This document shows positions 33,882-46,258 of a stretch of DNA of 64,000 bases, piece by piece. The notes below the pieces were generated by a model, which saw nothing but the letters and a program-made list of their open reading frames with translations, was not told the origin of the DNA and did not search any database. The stretch is from Campylobacter concisus (GTDB lineage: Bacteria > Campylobacterota > Campylobacteria > Campylobacterales > Campylobacteraceae). Both the position numbers and the translations under genes were made by a program. Within the stretch, counting starts at the first letter, position 1, and each line of letters begins with the position of its first letter. The stretch is from contig NZ_PIRM01000001.1 of the NCBI RefSeq assembly GCF_003049735.1, positions 558,001 to 622,000 of the forward strand. Reading direction: 5' to 3'.

Positions 33882-35350
33882 CTCTCCGTTAAGGCATTTT
33901 GTTTTGCCTTTAAAATAGGCTTTAATAAATAATCAAGTATTGTCTTTTTACCGGTAATGATATCAGCTGAAACTATCATACCAACTTTTATCCTAAGCGG
34001 TTTTTCTTCACTACCAAGATAATTTTTCTCAGTTTCTATCCTAACTAAATAATAGCTCTCGCCAGTTTTTTCATTAGTCTCTGTATCAGCACTAATCTGC
34101 GTTACTTTGCCTTTTAAACCACCGTAAATACTAAAATCATAAGCCGTAAATTTAACCATCGTATCAAGCCCAGGTCTCAAAAACGCAACATCGGCTGGTT
34201 TTACTTTTACTTCGGCAACCAATTTATCCTCAAGAGGAACGATCTCGGCAATATTTTCACCAGGCTTGATAACTCCTGATACGGTATGAACCATCATTTT
34301 ACTAACGATACCATTTACTGGAGATCTTACATATGTTCTTTCTACTCTATCGCTTAGACTGATTTGTGATTCATTTATCCTTGCGATCTCTGCTGAAACT
34401 TCATTTAGCTCTTTTTTTGCATTATTTTTAAATGCAAGTTTTGCTTCTTCGATCTTATTTTTTGCCTCTTTTATGGTTGATTCGACCCTTGGCACGGCAA
34501 GCACAGATGCGTCAAGCTCGCCTTTTAGGTCATTTACGCGTCTTTGAAGCTGGATATACTCGACCTCGCTAACAAGACCTTTTTTAAAGATAGGCTCCAT
34601 GATAGCTTTTTCTTTTAAAACAAGGTTGTAGCTATTTTGAGTTTGAGAAATTTTATTTCTAAGCTCATTTAGCTCACTTTGGCGTTGATGGATCTGCTCT
34701 GTTAGAATTCCTATTTGCTCATTTAAGTGATCGATGTTTGAGTTGTGCAAGCTTATCTCGTATCTTATGGCCTTGCTATTGTTTGCATCTCTAGCTTCAT
34801 CATAGTCAAATTCCTTATCATTCGCCTCAGCATCAAGTCTCATAAATTTTGCTTGAAGTTCGTCAAGTCTTAGCTTTGACTCACCATAACTACTCGTAAA
34901 ATTTTTATTATCTAGCCTTATTAGAATTTGATCTTTCTTGACTTCGTCACCCTCTTTTACAAAAATTTGATCGACTATACCACCTTCAAGATTTTGTATC
35001 GCTTGGTTTTTTCCAGATGGGATGATTTTACCACTACCTCTTGTAATCTCATCTATCTGTGCCCAAGAGGCCCAAATAAGAAGCCAAAACATAGTTATAG
35101 CAACTGTATAGAGTATCTTTTTAGATGTAGATGGGGCTTTAGCCAAAACAGCCTCAGAAAGACTTGACATAAATTTCAAATCATAAGCATCATAATTTTT
35201 TGTTTGAAGATTAGACTTTATATCATCTACACTATTTAAAATTTTATTACTAGCTTCCTCTTGTTCTTTTATACTATTTTCAGAAATTAATCTCTTTTCA
35301 GTTTTTAGATTTTCATTTTGTTTATTCTTGATATCTTCTTGCATGATCAC
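33878..35350 (-). CDS. Type I secretion membrane fusion protein (HlyD family, LapC-like)
   Basis: A 490-residue periplasmic adaptor linking an inner-membrane ABC exporter to a TolC channel. A long cytoplasmic N-terminal region (about 75 residues) precedes one membrane helix (about 79-96). Then come a biotinyl-lipoyl-like segment (NLEGGIVDQIFVKEGDEVKKDQ), a long coiled-coil hairpin (about 150-330), the second lipoyl half (RSPVNGIVSKMMVHTVSG) and the HlyD beta-barrel. The ending (KPILKAKQNALTER) is typical. It overlaps the ABC gene upstream and the unknown gene downstream by 4 bases each. Confidence 0.92.
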   Translation of the reverse strand: MIMQEDIKNKQNENLKTEKRLISENSIKEQEEASNKILNSVDDIKSNLQTKNYDAYDLKFMSSLSEAVLAKAPSTSKKILYTVAITMFWLLIWASWAQIDEITRGSGKIIPSGKNQAIQNLEGGIVDQIFVKEGDEVKKDQILIRLDNKNFTSSYGESKLRLDELQAKFMRLDAEANDKEFDYDEARDANNSKAIRYEISLHNSNIDHLNEQIGILTEQIHQRQSELNELRNKISQTQNSYNLVLKEKAIMEPIFKKGLVSEVEYIQLQRRVNDLKGELDASVLAVPRVESTIKEAKNKIEEAKLAFKNNAKKELNEVSAEIARINESQISLSDRVERTYVRSPVNGIVSKMMVHTVSGVIKPGENIAEIVPLEDKLVAEVKVKPADVAFLRPGLDTMVKFTAYDFSIYGGLKGKVTQISADTETNEKTGESYYLVRIETEKNYLGSEEKPLRIKVGMIVSADIITGKKTILDYLLKPILKAKQNALTER

Positions 35351-37485
35351 TTCCCACTAAGTCTTGCTAAAACTTCATCTCTTGGTCCGTCCAATAAAAT
35401 TTTGCCATTATCCATAACTATAAGTCTATCAACAAGATCTAGCATCGACGTCCTATGTGTGACAAGCAACATCGTTTTATTTGCTGTATTTGTCTTTAAA
35501 TTTATTTTTAACTTATTTTCAACTGTATTATCAAGAGAATTTGTTGGCTCATCAAGCAAAATAATAGGACTATCTAGCAAAAATGCCCTAGCCACAGCTA
35601 TGCTTTGGCGCTGTCCGCCACTTATGCCGTCACCTCTTTCAAAAACTGGCATATCAAATCCAAGCGGATGAGCATTTACATATTCATCAACTCCGCTTAC
35701 TTTAGCTGCTTTTATAATCTGAATATCATCAACATATGGCGCTTTTTGAACAATATTTTCTCTAACCGTTCCTTTAAAAAGCACAACATCTTGCGGAACG
35801 TAGCCGATGTTTCGCCTAAGATCAGCTGGGTCGATTTGATTAATATCAATACCATCGATTAGCACTGAGCCTTCAGTTGGTGAGTAAAGTCCCAAAATGA
35901 GCTTTTGTAAAGTAGTTTTTCCAGAGCCATTTTTGCCTATAATGCCAACTTTTTCACCTGGCTGAATGACAAAATTTATCCTATCAAGCGAACCTTTTGT
36001 GGTATCTGGATATGTAAAGCTTACATTCTTAAACTCAATCTTTCCATCAAAAGAATTTCTTCTAACAAATTTTTTACCTTCTGGCCTTTCAACAGGCATT
36101 TGCATAATCTTACTAAGACTTTGATATGCTGTTTTTGTCTGCTCAAAATTTGCAGCTAGTGAAGCTACCTGTCCCATAGGAGCGATAGCACGAGAGCTAA
36201 GCATAACCGCAGCGATAAGACCACCCATTGTAAGATGTGTATCTTGTATCATATAGACACCAAGAACGATGATGGCAATAGTATTTAATTGTACTAAAAA
36301 AGATGTAACAGTCGTTATCGAAGTTGTGATAATTTTTGATTTAATGCTTCTATTTGCTATCTCACCGGTTGCCTCTTCCCAGTTCCACTGTATATGTCCG
36401 CTAGCACCAAGAGTTTTGATGGTTTCAAGACTGCTAAGGCTCTCTATCAAAATTCCATTTTTTATAGCTGAAGCCTCAAATGTACTTTTAATAGCATTTT
36501 GAAGTGGATCTTTTATAAAAAATGTATAACATAAAATAGCTATCATGATAACAATTGGCACGAGTACGATATAGCTTCCTATAAAATAAGTAACTATCAA
36601 GAAAATGATCGCAAATGGAAGATCGACAATGGCTGCCAATGAGGCTGATGAGAAGAAATTTCTAACCGTATCAAACTCTTTTAGATTACTAGCAAATGAA
36701 CCAACAGATTTTGGTTTATTGCTAAATTTCATATCCATAACACGCTCAAATAAAATGGAGCTCATTATGATGTCACTCTTTTTGCCAGCAATCTCAAGAA
36801 AATATGATCTTACAAATTTTAAAAAAAGATCTATGCCATAAACTACACTTACGCCAAGTGCTAAGACCCAAAGTGTCTCAACCGCATTATTTGGCACAAC
36901 ACGGTCATATACGTTCATCGTAAAAAGCGGACTAGCAAGAACAAATAAATTTATAATAAAACTTGCAAGAACAACATCAAAATAAATCTTTTTTGAACGT
37001 TTTAGAGTTCCCCAAAACCAGTGGTCATTGCCCGCATCAATTAGCTTTGTTGAGCTAGTATCCTCTGGAACAAACTCGCGCTTTAGATAGTATGCATAGC
37101 CTAAATATTCTTCTTTTAATTTACTTATTTCTATCGTGCTAGTACCAGTTGAAAGTTCTGGCGTTATGATATTTGCTGTCTTTTTATCTTTACTAAAAGA
37201 TTGCAAGATGCAAGCTTTTTTGCCTCTAAGCATTAAAATGCAAGGTAAAACCAAAGGAGAGATTTGCTCAAGATCTTTTCTTACAAGAGTAGAAGCAAAG
37301 CCAGCACGAGAAGCAGCACGAGAAAATAAAGATCTTGAGCTTTTAAGTGAAAAAAGTTCAATTTCATCACCATCTTTTACTGGCAAGCCAATAGTTAAAG
37401 CATCAGCACTGTATGGATTATTATGGAGCTTGGTAAAAATAACCAAACATTGAAGCAGCTCATCTTTTATCTTATCACTATGCAT
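35347..37485 (-). CDS. Type I secretion ABC transporter (LapB/RTX exporter type)
   Basis: A 712-residue ABC exporter of large RTX-type proteins. The N-terminal ~135 residues form a C39-like domain in which the catalytic Cys/His are missing, as in non-cleaving RTX exporters. Five or six membrane helices span about 165-440. The ATPase domain has Walker A GIIGKNGSGKTT (residues 514-525), signature ISGGQRQS (621-628) and Walker B IILLDEP (641-647) with the following NSLD. It starts 3 bases after the LapD-like gene and overlaps the HlyD gene by 4 bases. The substrate is inferred to be a giant adhesin encoded elsewhere. Confidence 0.93.
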   Translation of the reverse strand: MHSDKIKDELLQCLVIFTKLHNNPYSADALTIGLPVKDGDEIELFSLKSSRSLFSRAASRAGFASTLVRKDLEQISPLVLPCILMLRGKKACILQSFSKDKKTANIITPELSTGTSTIEISKLKEEYLGYAYYLKREFVPEDTSSTKLIDAGNDHWFWGTLKRSKKIYFDVVLASFIINLFVLASPLFTMNVYDRVVPNNAVETLWVLALGVSVVYGIDLFLKFVRSYFLEIAGKKSDIIMSSILFERVMDMKFSNKPKSVGSFASNLKEFDTVRNFFSSASLAAIVDLPFAIIFLIVTYFIGSYIVLVPIVIMIAILCYTFFIKDPLQNAIKSTFEASAIKNGILIESLSSLETIKTLGASGHIQWNWEEATGEIANRSIKSKIITTSITTVTSFLVQLNTIAIIVLGVYMIQDTHLTMGGLIAAVMLSSRAIAPMGQVASLAANFEQTKTAYQSLSKIMQMPVERPEGKKFVRRNSFDGKIEFKNVSFTYPDTTKGSLDRINFVIQPGEKVGIIGKNGSGKTTLQKLILGLYSPTEGSVLIDGIDINQIDPADLRRNIGYVPQDVVLFKGTVRENIVQKAPYVDDIQIIKAAKVSGVDEYVNAHPLGFDMPVFERGDGISGGQRQSIAVARAFLLDSPIILLDEPTNSLDNTVENKLKINLKTNTANKTMLLVTHRTSMLDLVDRLIVMDNGKILLDGPRDEVLARLSGK

Positions 37486-37488
37486 CTA

Positions 37489-39438
37489 TCATCCAATGTT
37501 CTTGATTTCATCTATATAAATTCCTTGCATATTTTTAATGCCAAGATCGATTAACTTTTTCTTCTGCTCTTCGCCTTCAACGCCGATTGCGATCAAAATA
37601 ATGTCTTTTGAGCTTAAAACAACATCAAGTGATTGTTTTGTGTTTATTCCTGACTTATCACTTAAGAAGTCAATCAAAACATTTGACTGAATTTTTACAT
37701 AATCAGGGTTAAATTCTTTTAGTTTCTCGATACCTTTTGCGTTAAGCTCGAAGTGGTCAAAACCAAATCCAAAGCCAAGTTCTTTTAATTTTTTAGTAAG
37801 CTTAACTATACTTTCTATGCTAATATCGTCTTTATTTGGAATTTCTATATAGTTTTTATATTTTGAAATTTGACTTATCCTTTTAAGTGTAGCTTCAAGT
37901 TTTGAAAAATTTTCATCTGAGTTTAATATCTCTTTTCCCAAATTTATGGCTAAATTGCCACTTGGCAGGATATTCTCCGGTAAAATTCTGGCTACCCTAT
38001 TTAAGATATGAAGATCAAGCATTGCACCTAAATTTAACTCATTTACCATCGGCATGAAATATGAGGCCATACGCCATACACCATCTTTATCAACAAGCCT
38101 CAAATAAAGCTCATACTGCTCAAAATTTGAATCAAGATCAATCACTTTTTGAGCTGCAAATTTAAATTCATCCTCTTTTATTGAGTCAAAAATAAGCTCT
38201 TTATACTTCTCTTTACCAATCACTAAAGTATTTTGATTTTCATTAAATACCTTGTATGTAAAGCTTCCAGCAAGTCTTGAGCTAGCCAATGTAACGTCAG
38301 CTGAAGTAAGAAGTGTCTTGATATCAGTATTTGGTGAATACTCAACTATCGCAGCATTTACTGGATACTCGCTATCATTTAGCGCAAAATTTGCATAAAG
38401 CTTTTTAAACTCGTTCATAATTTCATCACATAGAGCCAAGAAATTTGATGAATTTCTACCATACGAAAGTACAATGAAATCATTATCATTAAGCCTTGCA
38501 ACAATCGCATTTTTATCATTATGAATTGATTTTTCTTGTAAAATTTGAGCTATTTTCATTACAACGCTTTGCCATTTTTCAAAACCAAGCGTACTTTTTA
38601 AATTTATTAGATCTTTAAAACTAACAAGCAAAGCAACACCACTTGAATATTCTTCACTTGCTAGATACTCACTAAATTTAGTTTGAAAAAATCTTCTGTT
38701 ATTAGCACCACTCATTGTATCTTTATATAAAAGCTCTTGATATTTACTGAGTGTGGCTGCCTCTCTCTCAAAAATGTCTTTTACTTTACTAACCATAGAG
38801 TTCATAGCTAGAACCATTTTTTTAAGATCGGCTGTAAATGGAATTCTTTTCTGAATAATAAATTTATTATCAAGTATGGCCTCAGCCTGATCTTGAACCT
38901 TCATAAGCGGTCTAAAAATAGCTTTTAAAGCGAAATATGCCACTACAAGAGTGACAATTATCATTAGAAGAAGAAAATTAAAAATATTTTTTGAGTTGGT
39001 ATAAAGCTCATTGTAGGCAAGTGCGGTGCTGCCTTGAACATAAAGCGTGCCAAATTTTGCCCAGCCAGTCATAATCTCGCTATCTGCTATTGGCGCTTCA
39101 AACTTGGCTATTTTGTAAAACCACTCAGGAATATCTTTAACAACTGTTTGTTGAGAATTTTCAATAAGAACCTTGCCATCAACATCTTCAAGCTTGATAA
39201 GCTTGTATCTACCACTGTCAAACATAGAATTTATCATTGTTTGAGCCAAGGACATATCGTCTGGATCGATAATAGGTTTTAAAGCAAGTCCAAGCGAATT
39301 TGCTGTATGTCTTGCGTTTTCACCAAGCTGGTCATTAATATATCCATTTAGGCTCTTAAAATTTAAGTAGCCAACAGCCATAAAAATCATGATACCAAAA
39401 GTTATCACGGCGATCATAATTTGTTTAAATAGCGTCAT
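37489..39438 (-). CDS. lapD: LapD-like inner-membrane c-di-GMP receptor (degenerate GGDEF/EAL)
   Basis: A 649-residue protein. Membrane helices at about 5-24 and 152-172 flank a periplasmic domain of the LapD/MoxY N-terminal type, with the conserved GWAKFGTLYV near 125-134. A HAMP segment follows, then a GGDEF domain whose signature is NDNDF (317-321), and an EAL domain whose signature is ELYLR (443-447), with key catalytic acids missing and GVEGEE instead of the canonical AEGVE. Both enzyme domains should be inactive and able only to bind c-di-GMP. In Pseudomonas LapD sequesters LapG when c-di-GMP is high. It overlaps the LapG-like gene by 4 bases. Confidence 0.9.
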   Translation of the reverse strand: MTLFKQIMIAVITFGIMIFMAVGYLNFKSLNGYINDQLGENARHTANSLGLALKPIIDPDDMSLAQTMINSMFDSGRYKLIKLEDVDGKVLIENSQQTVVKDIPEWFYKIAKFEAPIADSEIMTGWAKFGTLYVQGSTALAYNELYTNSKNIFNFLLLMIIVTLVVAYFALKAIFRPLMKVQDQAEAILDNKFIIQKRIPFTADLKKMVLAMNSMVSKVKDIFEREAATLSKYQELLYKDTMSGANNRRFFQTKFSEYLASEEYSSGVALLVSFKDLINLKSTLGFEKWQSVVMKIAQILQEKSIHNDKNAIVARLNDNDFIVLSYGRNSSNFLALCDEIMNEFKKLYANFALNDSEYPVNAAIVEYSPNTDIKTLLTSADVTLASSRLAGSFTYKVFNENQNTLVIGKEKYKELIFDSIKEDEFKFAAQKVIDLDSNFEQYELYLRLVDKDGVWRMASYFMPMVNELNLGAMLDLHILNRVARILPENILPSGNLAINLGKEILNSDENFSKLEATLKRISQISKYKNYIEIPNKDDISIESIVKLTKKLKELGFGFGFDHFELNAKGIEKLKEFNPDYVKIQSNVLIDFLSDKSGINTKQSLDVVLSSKDIILIAIGVEGEEQKKKLIDLGIKNMQGIYIDEIKNIG

Positions 39439-40097
39439 AAATCCTCTTTTCCTATCCTATCTATTAGTTCCATCCACTTAGGATTTTGTTTTTTATTTCC
39501 ACCTGGTATTGCTTGACCAAGACCTTCTTGTTTTGCCAAGTATAGCGAATCACCATTAAAACTATAAACTGGAACAAGGTCTGTCCTTTGAGTTGCGATT
39601 TTTATTTTACCATTTATGTTATCTAAAATTAATGGAATAGATTTTGGTGTATCATAGTATGCTAAAACCATATGAGCTTGATTGTATCTTAAGGCTTTAA
39701 CATATGTAAAGTATAATTTTTGAGTTGGAATTCCTAGCTGCTTTAGTGTAAAATATTTTGCGATAACGTAGTCTTCGCAGTCACCAGCACCTTTTCCTAT
39801 AAATTCCATTCTAGTAGCCCAATAATCCTTTTTGTGCCAAAGCTGCATATCATCAACCCATCTAAAAGAGTTAAAAAAGTCATTTACTTTTATTAATTTC
39901 TCTTGTTCAGTTGCATCTTGCAATGAAGTCATTAAAGAATTTAGAGCAGAAGCCCTTCTTCTTGCATCTTCTCCATAAATTTTAGCTACCTTTGCTATAG
40001 TTGTTGATTTTATAAAATCTCCAATAGCACTTGCTAATAATAAAAAAAGGACGCTTACAATAAGCGTCCAAAAATTTGTCTTGACCCTCATGGTCAT
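39435..40097 (-). CDS. lapG: LapG-like periplasmic cysteine protease (transglutaminase-like, BTLCP family)
   Basis: A 220-residue protein with an N-terminal membrane or signal helix (about residues 9-25). The catalytic triad of bacterial transglutaminase-like cysteine proteases is intact: Cys107 in GAGDCEDYV, His142 in NQAHMVLAYY, Asp159 in LILDNING. LapG cleaves the N-terminus of a cell-surface adhesin after a di-alanine site when released from LapD. Acidic residues near the active site (RWVDDMQLW) may bind Ca as in Legionella and Pseudomonas LapG. It lies 14 bases after the TolC-like gene and overlaps lapD, so protease and receptor are made together. Confidence 0.92.
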   Translation of the reverse strand: MTMRVKTNFWTLIVSVLFLLLASAIGDFIKSTTIAKVAKIYGEDARRRASALNSLMTSLQDATEQEKLIKVNDFFNSFRWVDDMQLWHKKDYWATRMEFIGKGAGDCEDYVIAKYFTLKQLGIPTQKLYFTYVKALRYNQAHMVLAYYDTPKSIPLILDNINGKIKIATQRTDLVPVYSFNGDSLYLAKQEGLGQAIPGGNKKQNPKWMELIDRIGKEDL

Positions 40098-40111
40098 TAC
40101 TTTTTACATTT

Positions 40112-41785
40112 TTATCTTAAATCGTTTTGAATGCTGCAAGCACCTTGAATGTATCTCTTTGCAAAACCTGGTTCAAAGCTATCTGAGATCATTCCCATAT
40201 TATCTAACAGTCTATATTTTGCATAAGATAGTGCTGTCTCAGTTGTAGCGATCTCTTTTAATGCAGAGTTATATTCATTTTCAGCATCAAGCAAGTTTAT
40301 AAGATCACGACGACCGATTCTAAACTCATCCTGATAAGCATCAAGTGTAGCTTTAGCATACTCAACGTGTTGATTTAAGTATCCCATTTTTTCTTGGTTA
40401 AGAACATAATTTTGCCATGAAAATTCCAAAGATTCTTTAAGTTCTCTTACAAGATTATCCAAAGTTTGTTGCTCTTGTTGAACGGCAAGTTGGCTTTTTT
40501 CTTTATCTAGTTTATCATTACCTTTATTGTAAAGGTTATAGTTTAGTCTTAAAAGTGCGTCGAATGTTTGTTCTTCATAATTGTCATATAAAACATTTGA
40601 ATGATCATACGCACCAGATACAACAAGATCTAGTTTTGGTAAGAATGGCGCATTTTTCTCTTTTACAACTGACTCTGCCATAGCAATATTTGATTTTTGA
40701 ACTAAAAGTGATGGGTTGCAAAGAATTGCTTTGTTATAAACAGCCTCTTTTGTGCTAGGCAAAGGAAGGCTAAACTCAGGCATTACTAAATTTTTAGCTG
40801 CAACTTTTTTTCCATATAATTTCTCAAATGTAGAAAGTGCATCTTCATAGTTATTTTTAGCAGCTGTATAGTTTGATTGAGCTAAAGTATAGCGTGATCC
40901 AGCTTGTCTCTCTTCAGAAGCTACGCCATAACCTGACCTTGCTCTATCTTTAATTTGGCTATAAATTTCCTCATGACTCTTTACATTTTCTTCTTCAATA
41001 TCTAAAATTCTCTTAGTTTGAAGAACTTGCAAGTAAGCATTTGTAGCATTTAATGTAAGTCTATCTGCAGCTTGTGCTACTGAATAAGCAGCTGAATCAA
41101 GCCTTGCACTTTGAGAATTTATTCTATTTTTATCAGCACCACCATTGTATAGATTTTCAACCAAAGTTAGAGATGTACCAGAAATTCTTCCATCTCCTCT
41201 TCTTGTAGAAACTCCATCATCAAGGCGTTTTTTCTCATATCCCACTCTAGCAGCAGCGTCAAGTGTTGGATAATAGGCATTCTTTGCTATTTTTAGATCT
41301 TTACCAACTTGTAGATAGTTAAATTCTGTAGCTTTTAAACTTGGATTTTCATTTAAAATAGTCTTTATAACTTGATCTAAAGTCAAAACTCCATCATCAA
41401 CTTGTGCTACTGGTTTTACTTCAGTTGATATAGCTTGTTCTATATTAGATTTTTTTGTTGTTTGAGTATCAGCCACAGGTGCTTTTGCTCTCATTAAAGC
41501 ATCTTTATAGCCTGATTCGTTTTGAACTTTAACTAATAGACTATTAGCTTCATCCTCAGAGACTGGAGTTGTGTCAACATATAAAAATTTTCGTCCGCCA
41601 ACCTCATAGATACCTGTAGTTAGTCTGCTGTCAGAGATTTTGTTATTGACTTTATTAACAGCACTATCAATTCTAGCCTGATTATCATCTTGTGCAAATG
41701 AAGCTAGAAAAATCCTATAAGGAACATCTTGAGCAGACAGCAATGTTGCTGCAGCCAAAGCACTAATTGCTAACATCTTTTTCAT
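40112..41785 (-). CDS. TolC family outer-membrane channel with N-terminal SPOR-like module
   Basis: A 557-residue outer-membrane protein, about 100 residues longer than usual TolC/LapE. A Sec signal peptide (residues 1-18) is followed by a region at about 22-100 that resembles a SPOR fold (YRIFLASFAQ, then EVGGRKFLYVDTTP and ending GYKDALMRAK), which in other proteins binds denuded peptidoglycan. The TolC repeats occupy about 130-545 (LTLDQVIKTILNENPSL; LGRRDLINLL-type segment RIGRRDLINLLDAENEY). It is the first gene of the seven-gene minus-strand operon. The SPOR assignment is by pattern only, while the TolC fold is clear. Confidence 0.9.
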   Translation of the reverse strand: MKKMLAISALAAATLLSAQDVPYRIFLASFAQDDNQARIDSAVNKVNNKISDSRLTTGIYEVGGRKFLYVDTTPVSEDEANSLLVKVQNESGYKDALMRAKAPVADTQTTKKSNIEQAISTEVKPVAQVDDGVLTLDQVIKTILNENPSLKATEFNYLQVGKDLKIAKNAYYPTLDAAARVGYEKKRLDDGVSTRRGDGRISGTSLTLVENLYNGGADKNRINSQSARLDSAAYSVAQAADRLTLNATNAYLQVLQTKRILDIEEENVKSHEEIYSQIKDRARSGYGVASEERQAGSRYTLAQSNYTAAKNNYEDALSTFEKLYGKKVAAKNLVMPEFSLPLPSTKEAVYNKAILCNPSLLVQKSNIAMAESVVKEKNAPFLPKLDLVVSGAYDHSNVLYDNYEEQTFDALLRLNYNLYNKGNDKLDKEKSQLAVQQEQQTLDNLVRELKESLEFSWQNYVLNQEKMGYLNQHVEYAKATLDAYQDEFRIGRRDLINLLDAENEYNSALKEIATTETALSYAKYRLLDNMGMISDSFEPGFAKRYIQGACSIQNDLR

Positions 41786-41841
41786 AACTAAGATCCTTTT
41801 ACCTTTTTTATTATTAAGTCTATACTTAAAATTTAATGCGA

Positions 41842-41847
41842 ATTATA
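41842..41847 (-). promoter_or_regulatory. -10 box of the Lap-like secretion operon
   Basis: TATAAT on the minus strand lies 56 bases upstream of the TolC-like ATG in the 114-base gap after hemN. No clear -35 is seen, as usual in Campylobacter. It is the likely start of the whole 41785-32730 operon because all internal junctions are 18 bases or less. Confidence 0.5.
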
Positions 41848-41899
41848 CACCAAGAAATATTAAATGCATTTTAAATATCTTATGACAAAAAAATAATTT

Positions 41900-44653
<2,754 letters not shown>

Positions 44654-44654
44654 C

Positions 44655-45626
44655 TTAGCCCTTTAAAATTTTAGCCGCTTCTTTTGCATGATAGGTGATG
44701 ATCAAATTTGCCCCTGCTCTTTTAAAGCCGATTAATGTCTCCATCATGACGCGCTCGTAGTCGATGATACCAGCTTTTGCGCCAGCTTTTAGTAGTGCGT
44801 ACTCGCCACTTACGTTATAGACGCAAAGTGGCAGAAGTGTTAAATTTCTAAGCTCTCTAACGATGTCAAGATAGGCAAGCGCTGGCTTTACCATCAAGAT
44901 ATCAGCGCCTTGCGCCTCATCCTGCAAGCTCTCATTTATGGCTTCCAAGCGGTTTGCGCTGTCCATTTGATAGCTCTTTCTATCGCCAAAGCTTGGAGCG
45001 CTTTGCGCCACGTCACGAAATGGTCCGTAGTAGGCTGAGGCAAATTTAGTCGAGTACGCCATCACTGGTAAATTCTCAAAGCCGTTGCTATCAAGCGCCT
45101 CTCTTAGTGTTGCAATTATGCCATCCATCATACCGCTTGGTGCGATCATGTCGGCGCCATTTTGAGCGTGTATCAAAGCTTGTTTAGCTGAAATTTCAAG
45201 CGTTGCGTCGTTGTCGATGGTGTTGTGTACATGGTCGATTATGCCGCAGTGGCCGTGGTCTGTGTATTCGCAAAAGCAAAGATCAGTGACGACTACCAAA
45301 TTTGGGAATTTATCTTTTATCGCTCTAAGCGCAGTTGCTATGATGCCGTCATTGCTTAGTGCGTCGCTACCAACGCTATCTTTTAGGCTTGGTATGCCAA
45401 ATAAAATGATCGATTTTATGCCTAAATTTACTATCTCTTCGCACTCTTTTAAAATTTCATCGATACTCATTTGATAGACGCCTGGCATCGAAGCGATCTC
45501 GTTTTTAACGCCTTTGCCCTCGACTACAAAGAGCGGATAGATGAAGTCATTTACGCTAAGGCTAGTCTCTCTTACCATGTCTCTTAGGGCTGGATTTATT
45601 CTTAATCTTCTAAAACGTTTAAACAT
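44655..45626 (-). CDS. hemB: Delta-aminolevulinic acid dehydratase (porphobilinogen synthase)
   Basis: A 323-residue enzyme that condenses two 5-aminolevulinate molecules to porphobilinogen, the second step of haem synthesis. The cysteine-rich metal site [14 protein letters not shown] indicates a zinc-dependent form. The two Schiff-base lysines sit in [13 protein letters not shown] and in [11 protein letters not shown]. The N-terminal arm ([13 protein letters not shown]) mediates octamer assembly. It is the first gene of hemB-argF-DUF2603-hemN and diverges from ribA, 68 bases away. Confidence 0.98.
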   Translation of the reverse strand: MFKRFRRLRINPALRDMVRETSLSVNDFIYPLFVVEGKGVKNEIASMPGVYQMSIDEILKECEEIVNLGIKSIILFGIPSLKDSVGSDALSNDGIIATALRAIKDKFPNLVVVTDLCFCEYTDHGHCGIIDHVHNTIDNDATLEISAKQALIHAQNGADMIAPSGMMDGIIATLREALDSNGFENLPVMAYSTKFASAYYGPFRDVAQSAPSFGDRKSYQMDSANRLEAINESLQDEAQGADILMVKPALAYLDIVRELRNLTLLPLCVYNVSGEYALLKAGAKAGIIDYERVMMETLIGFKRAGANLIITYHAKEAAKILKG

Positions 45627-45694
45627 ATTTTTGCCTTTTCTTTGTTAAAATGCGTGATTTTTAGCTAGTTTAGCACAGTTGGAGTAAATTTAAA

Positions 45695-46258
45695 ATGAAA
45701 ATAGAAATTTCAAACGCCGCAAATCTACCTTCAAGATTTGGCACTTATAAGGTTCAAGCCTTCAAAGAAGGGGCAAAAGAGCACCTTGTGATCTACAAAG
45801 AGCCTTTAAGCGAAGTGATAAATCTTAGAATTCACTCCGAATGCCTAACTGGCGATGCGATCGGAAGCCTAAAGTGCGACTGCCGCGACCAGCTTGAAGC
45901 GAGCCTAAAATATATCGAAGAAAATGGTGGCATGGTCATCTACCTGCGTCAAGAGGGCAGAAATATCGGGCTTTTAAACAAAATAAACGCTTATAGCCTC
46001 CAAGACAAGGGCTTTGACACGATAGAAGCCAATCACCAGCTAGGTTTTAAGGCCGATGAGAGGACATACGAAGTGGTTGATTTTATCCTAAATCATTACG
46101 GCATAAAAGAGGTAAATTTACTCACAAATAACCCATTAAAACTTCACGGACTAAGCTCAGTAAAGATCGTAAAACGCGTGCCTATCGTCATCAAGCCAAA
46201 TAAATTCAACGAAGGCTACTTGAAAGTAAAAAAAGAGCAAATGGGGCATATTTTGTAA
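45695..46258 (+). CDS. ribA: GTP cyclohydrolase II
   Basis: A 187-residue enzyme that opens GTP in the first step of riboflavin synthesis. The zinc-binding cysteines are in [23 protein letters not shown], and the catalytic region is [15 protein letters not shown], followed by [11 protein letters not shown]. This is the stand-alone RibA form, without a fused RibB domain. Its stop overlaps the next start by one base (TAATG). It diverges from hemB. Confidence 0.96.
   Translation: MKIEISNAANLPSRFGTYKVQAFKEGAKEHLVIYKEPLSEVINLRIHSECLTGDAIGSLKCDCRDQLEASLKYIEENGGMVIYLRQEGRNIGLLNKINAYSLQDKGFDTIEANHQLGFKADERTYEVVDFILNHYGIKEVNLLTNNPLKLHGLSSVKIVKRVPIVIKPNKFNEGYLKVKKEQMGHIL

Noticed and set aside
37080..37485. 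Active C39 peptidase in the ABC exporter
   Set aside because: No Cys-His pair in the family positions (the segment reads KLHNNPYS), so bacteriocin-type leader cleavage is unlikely.
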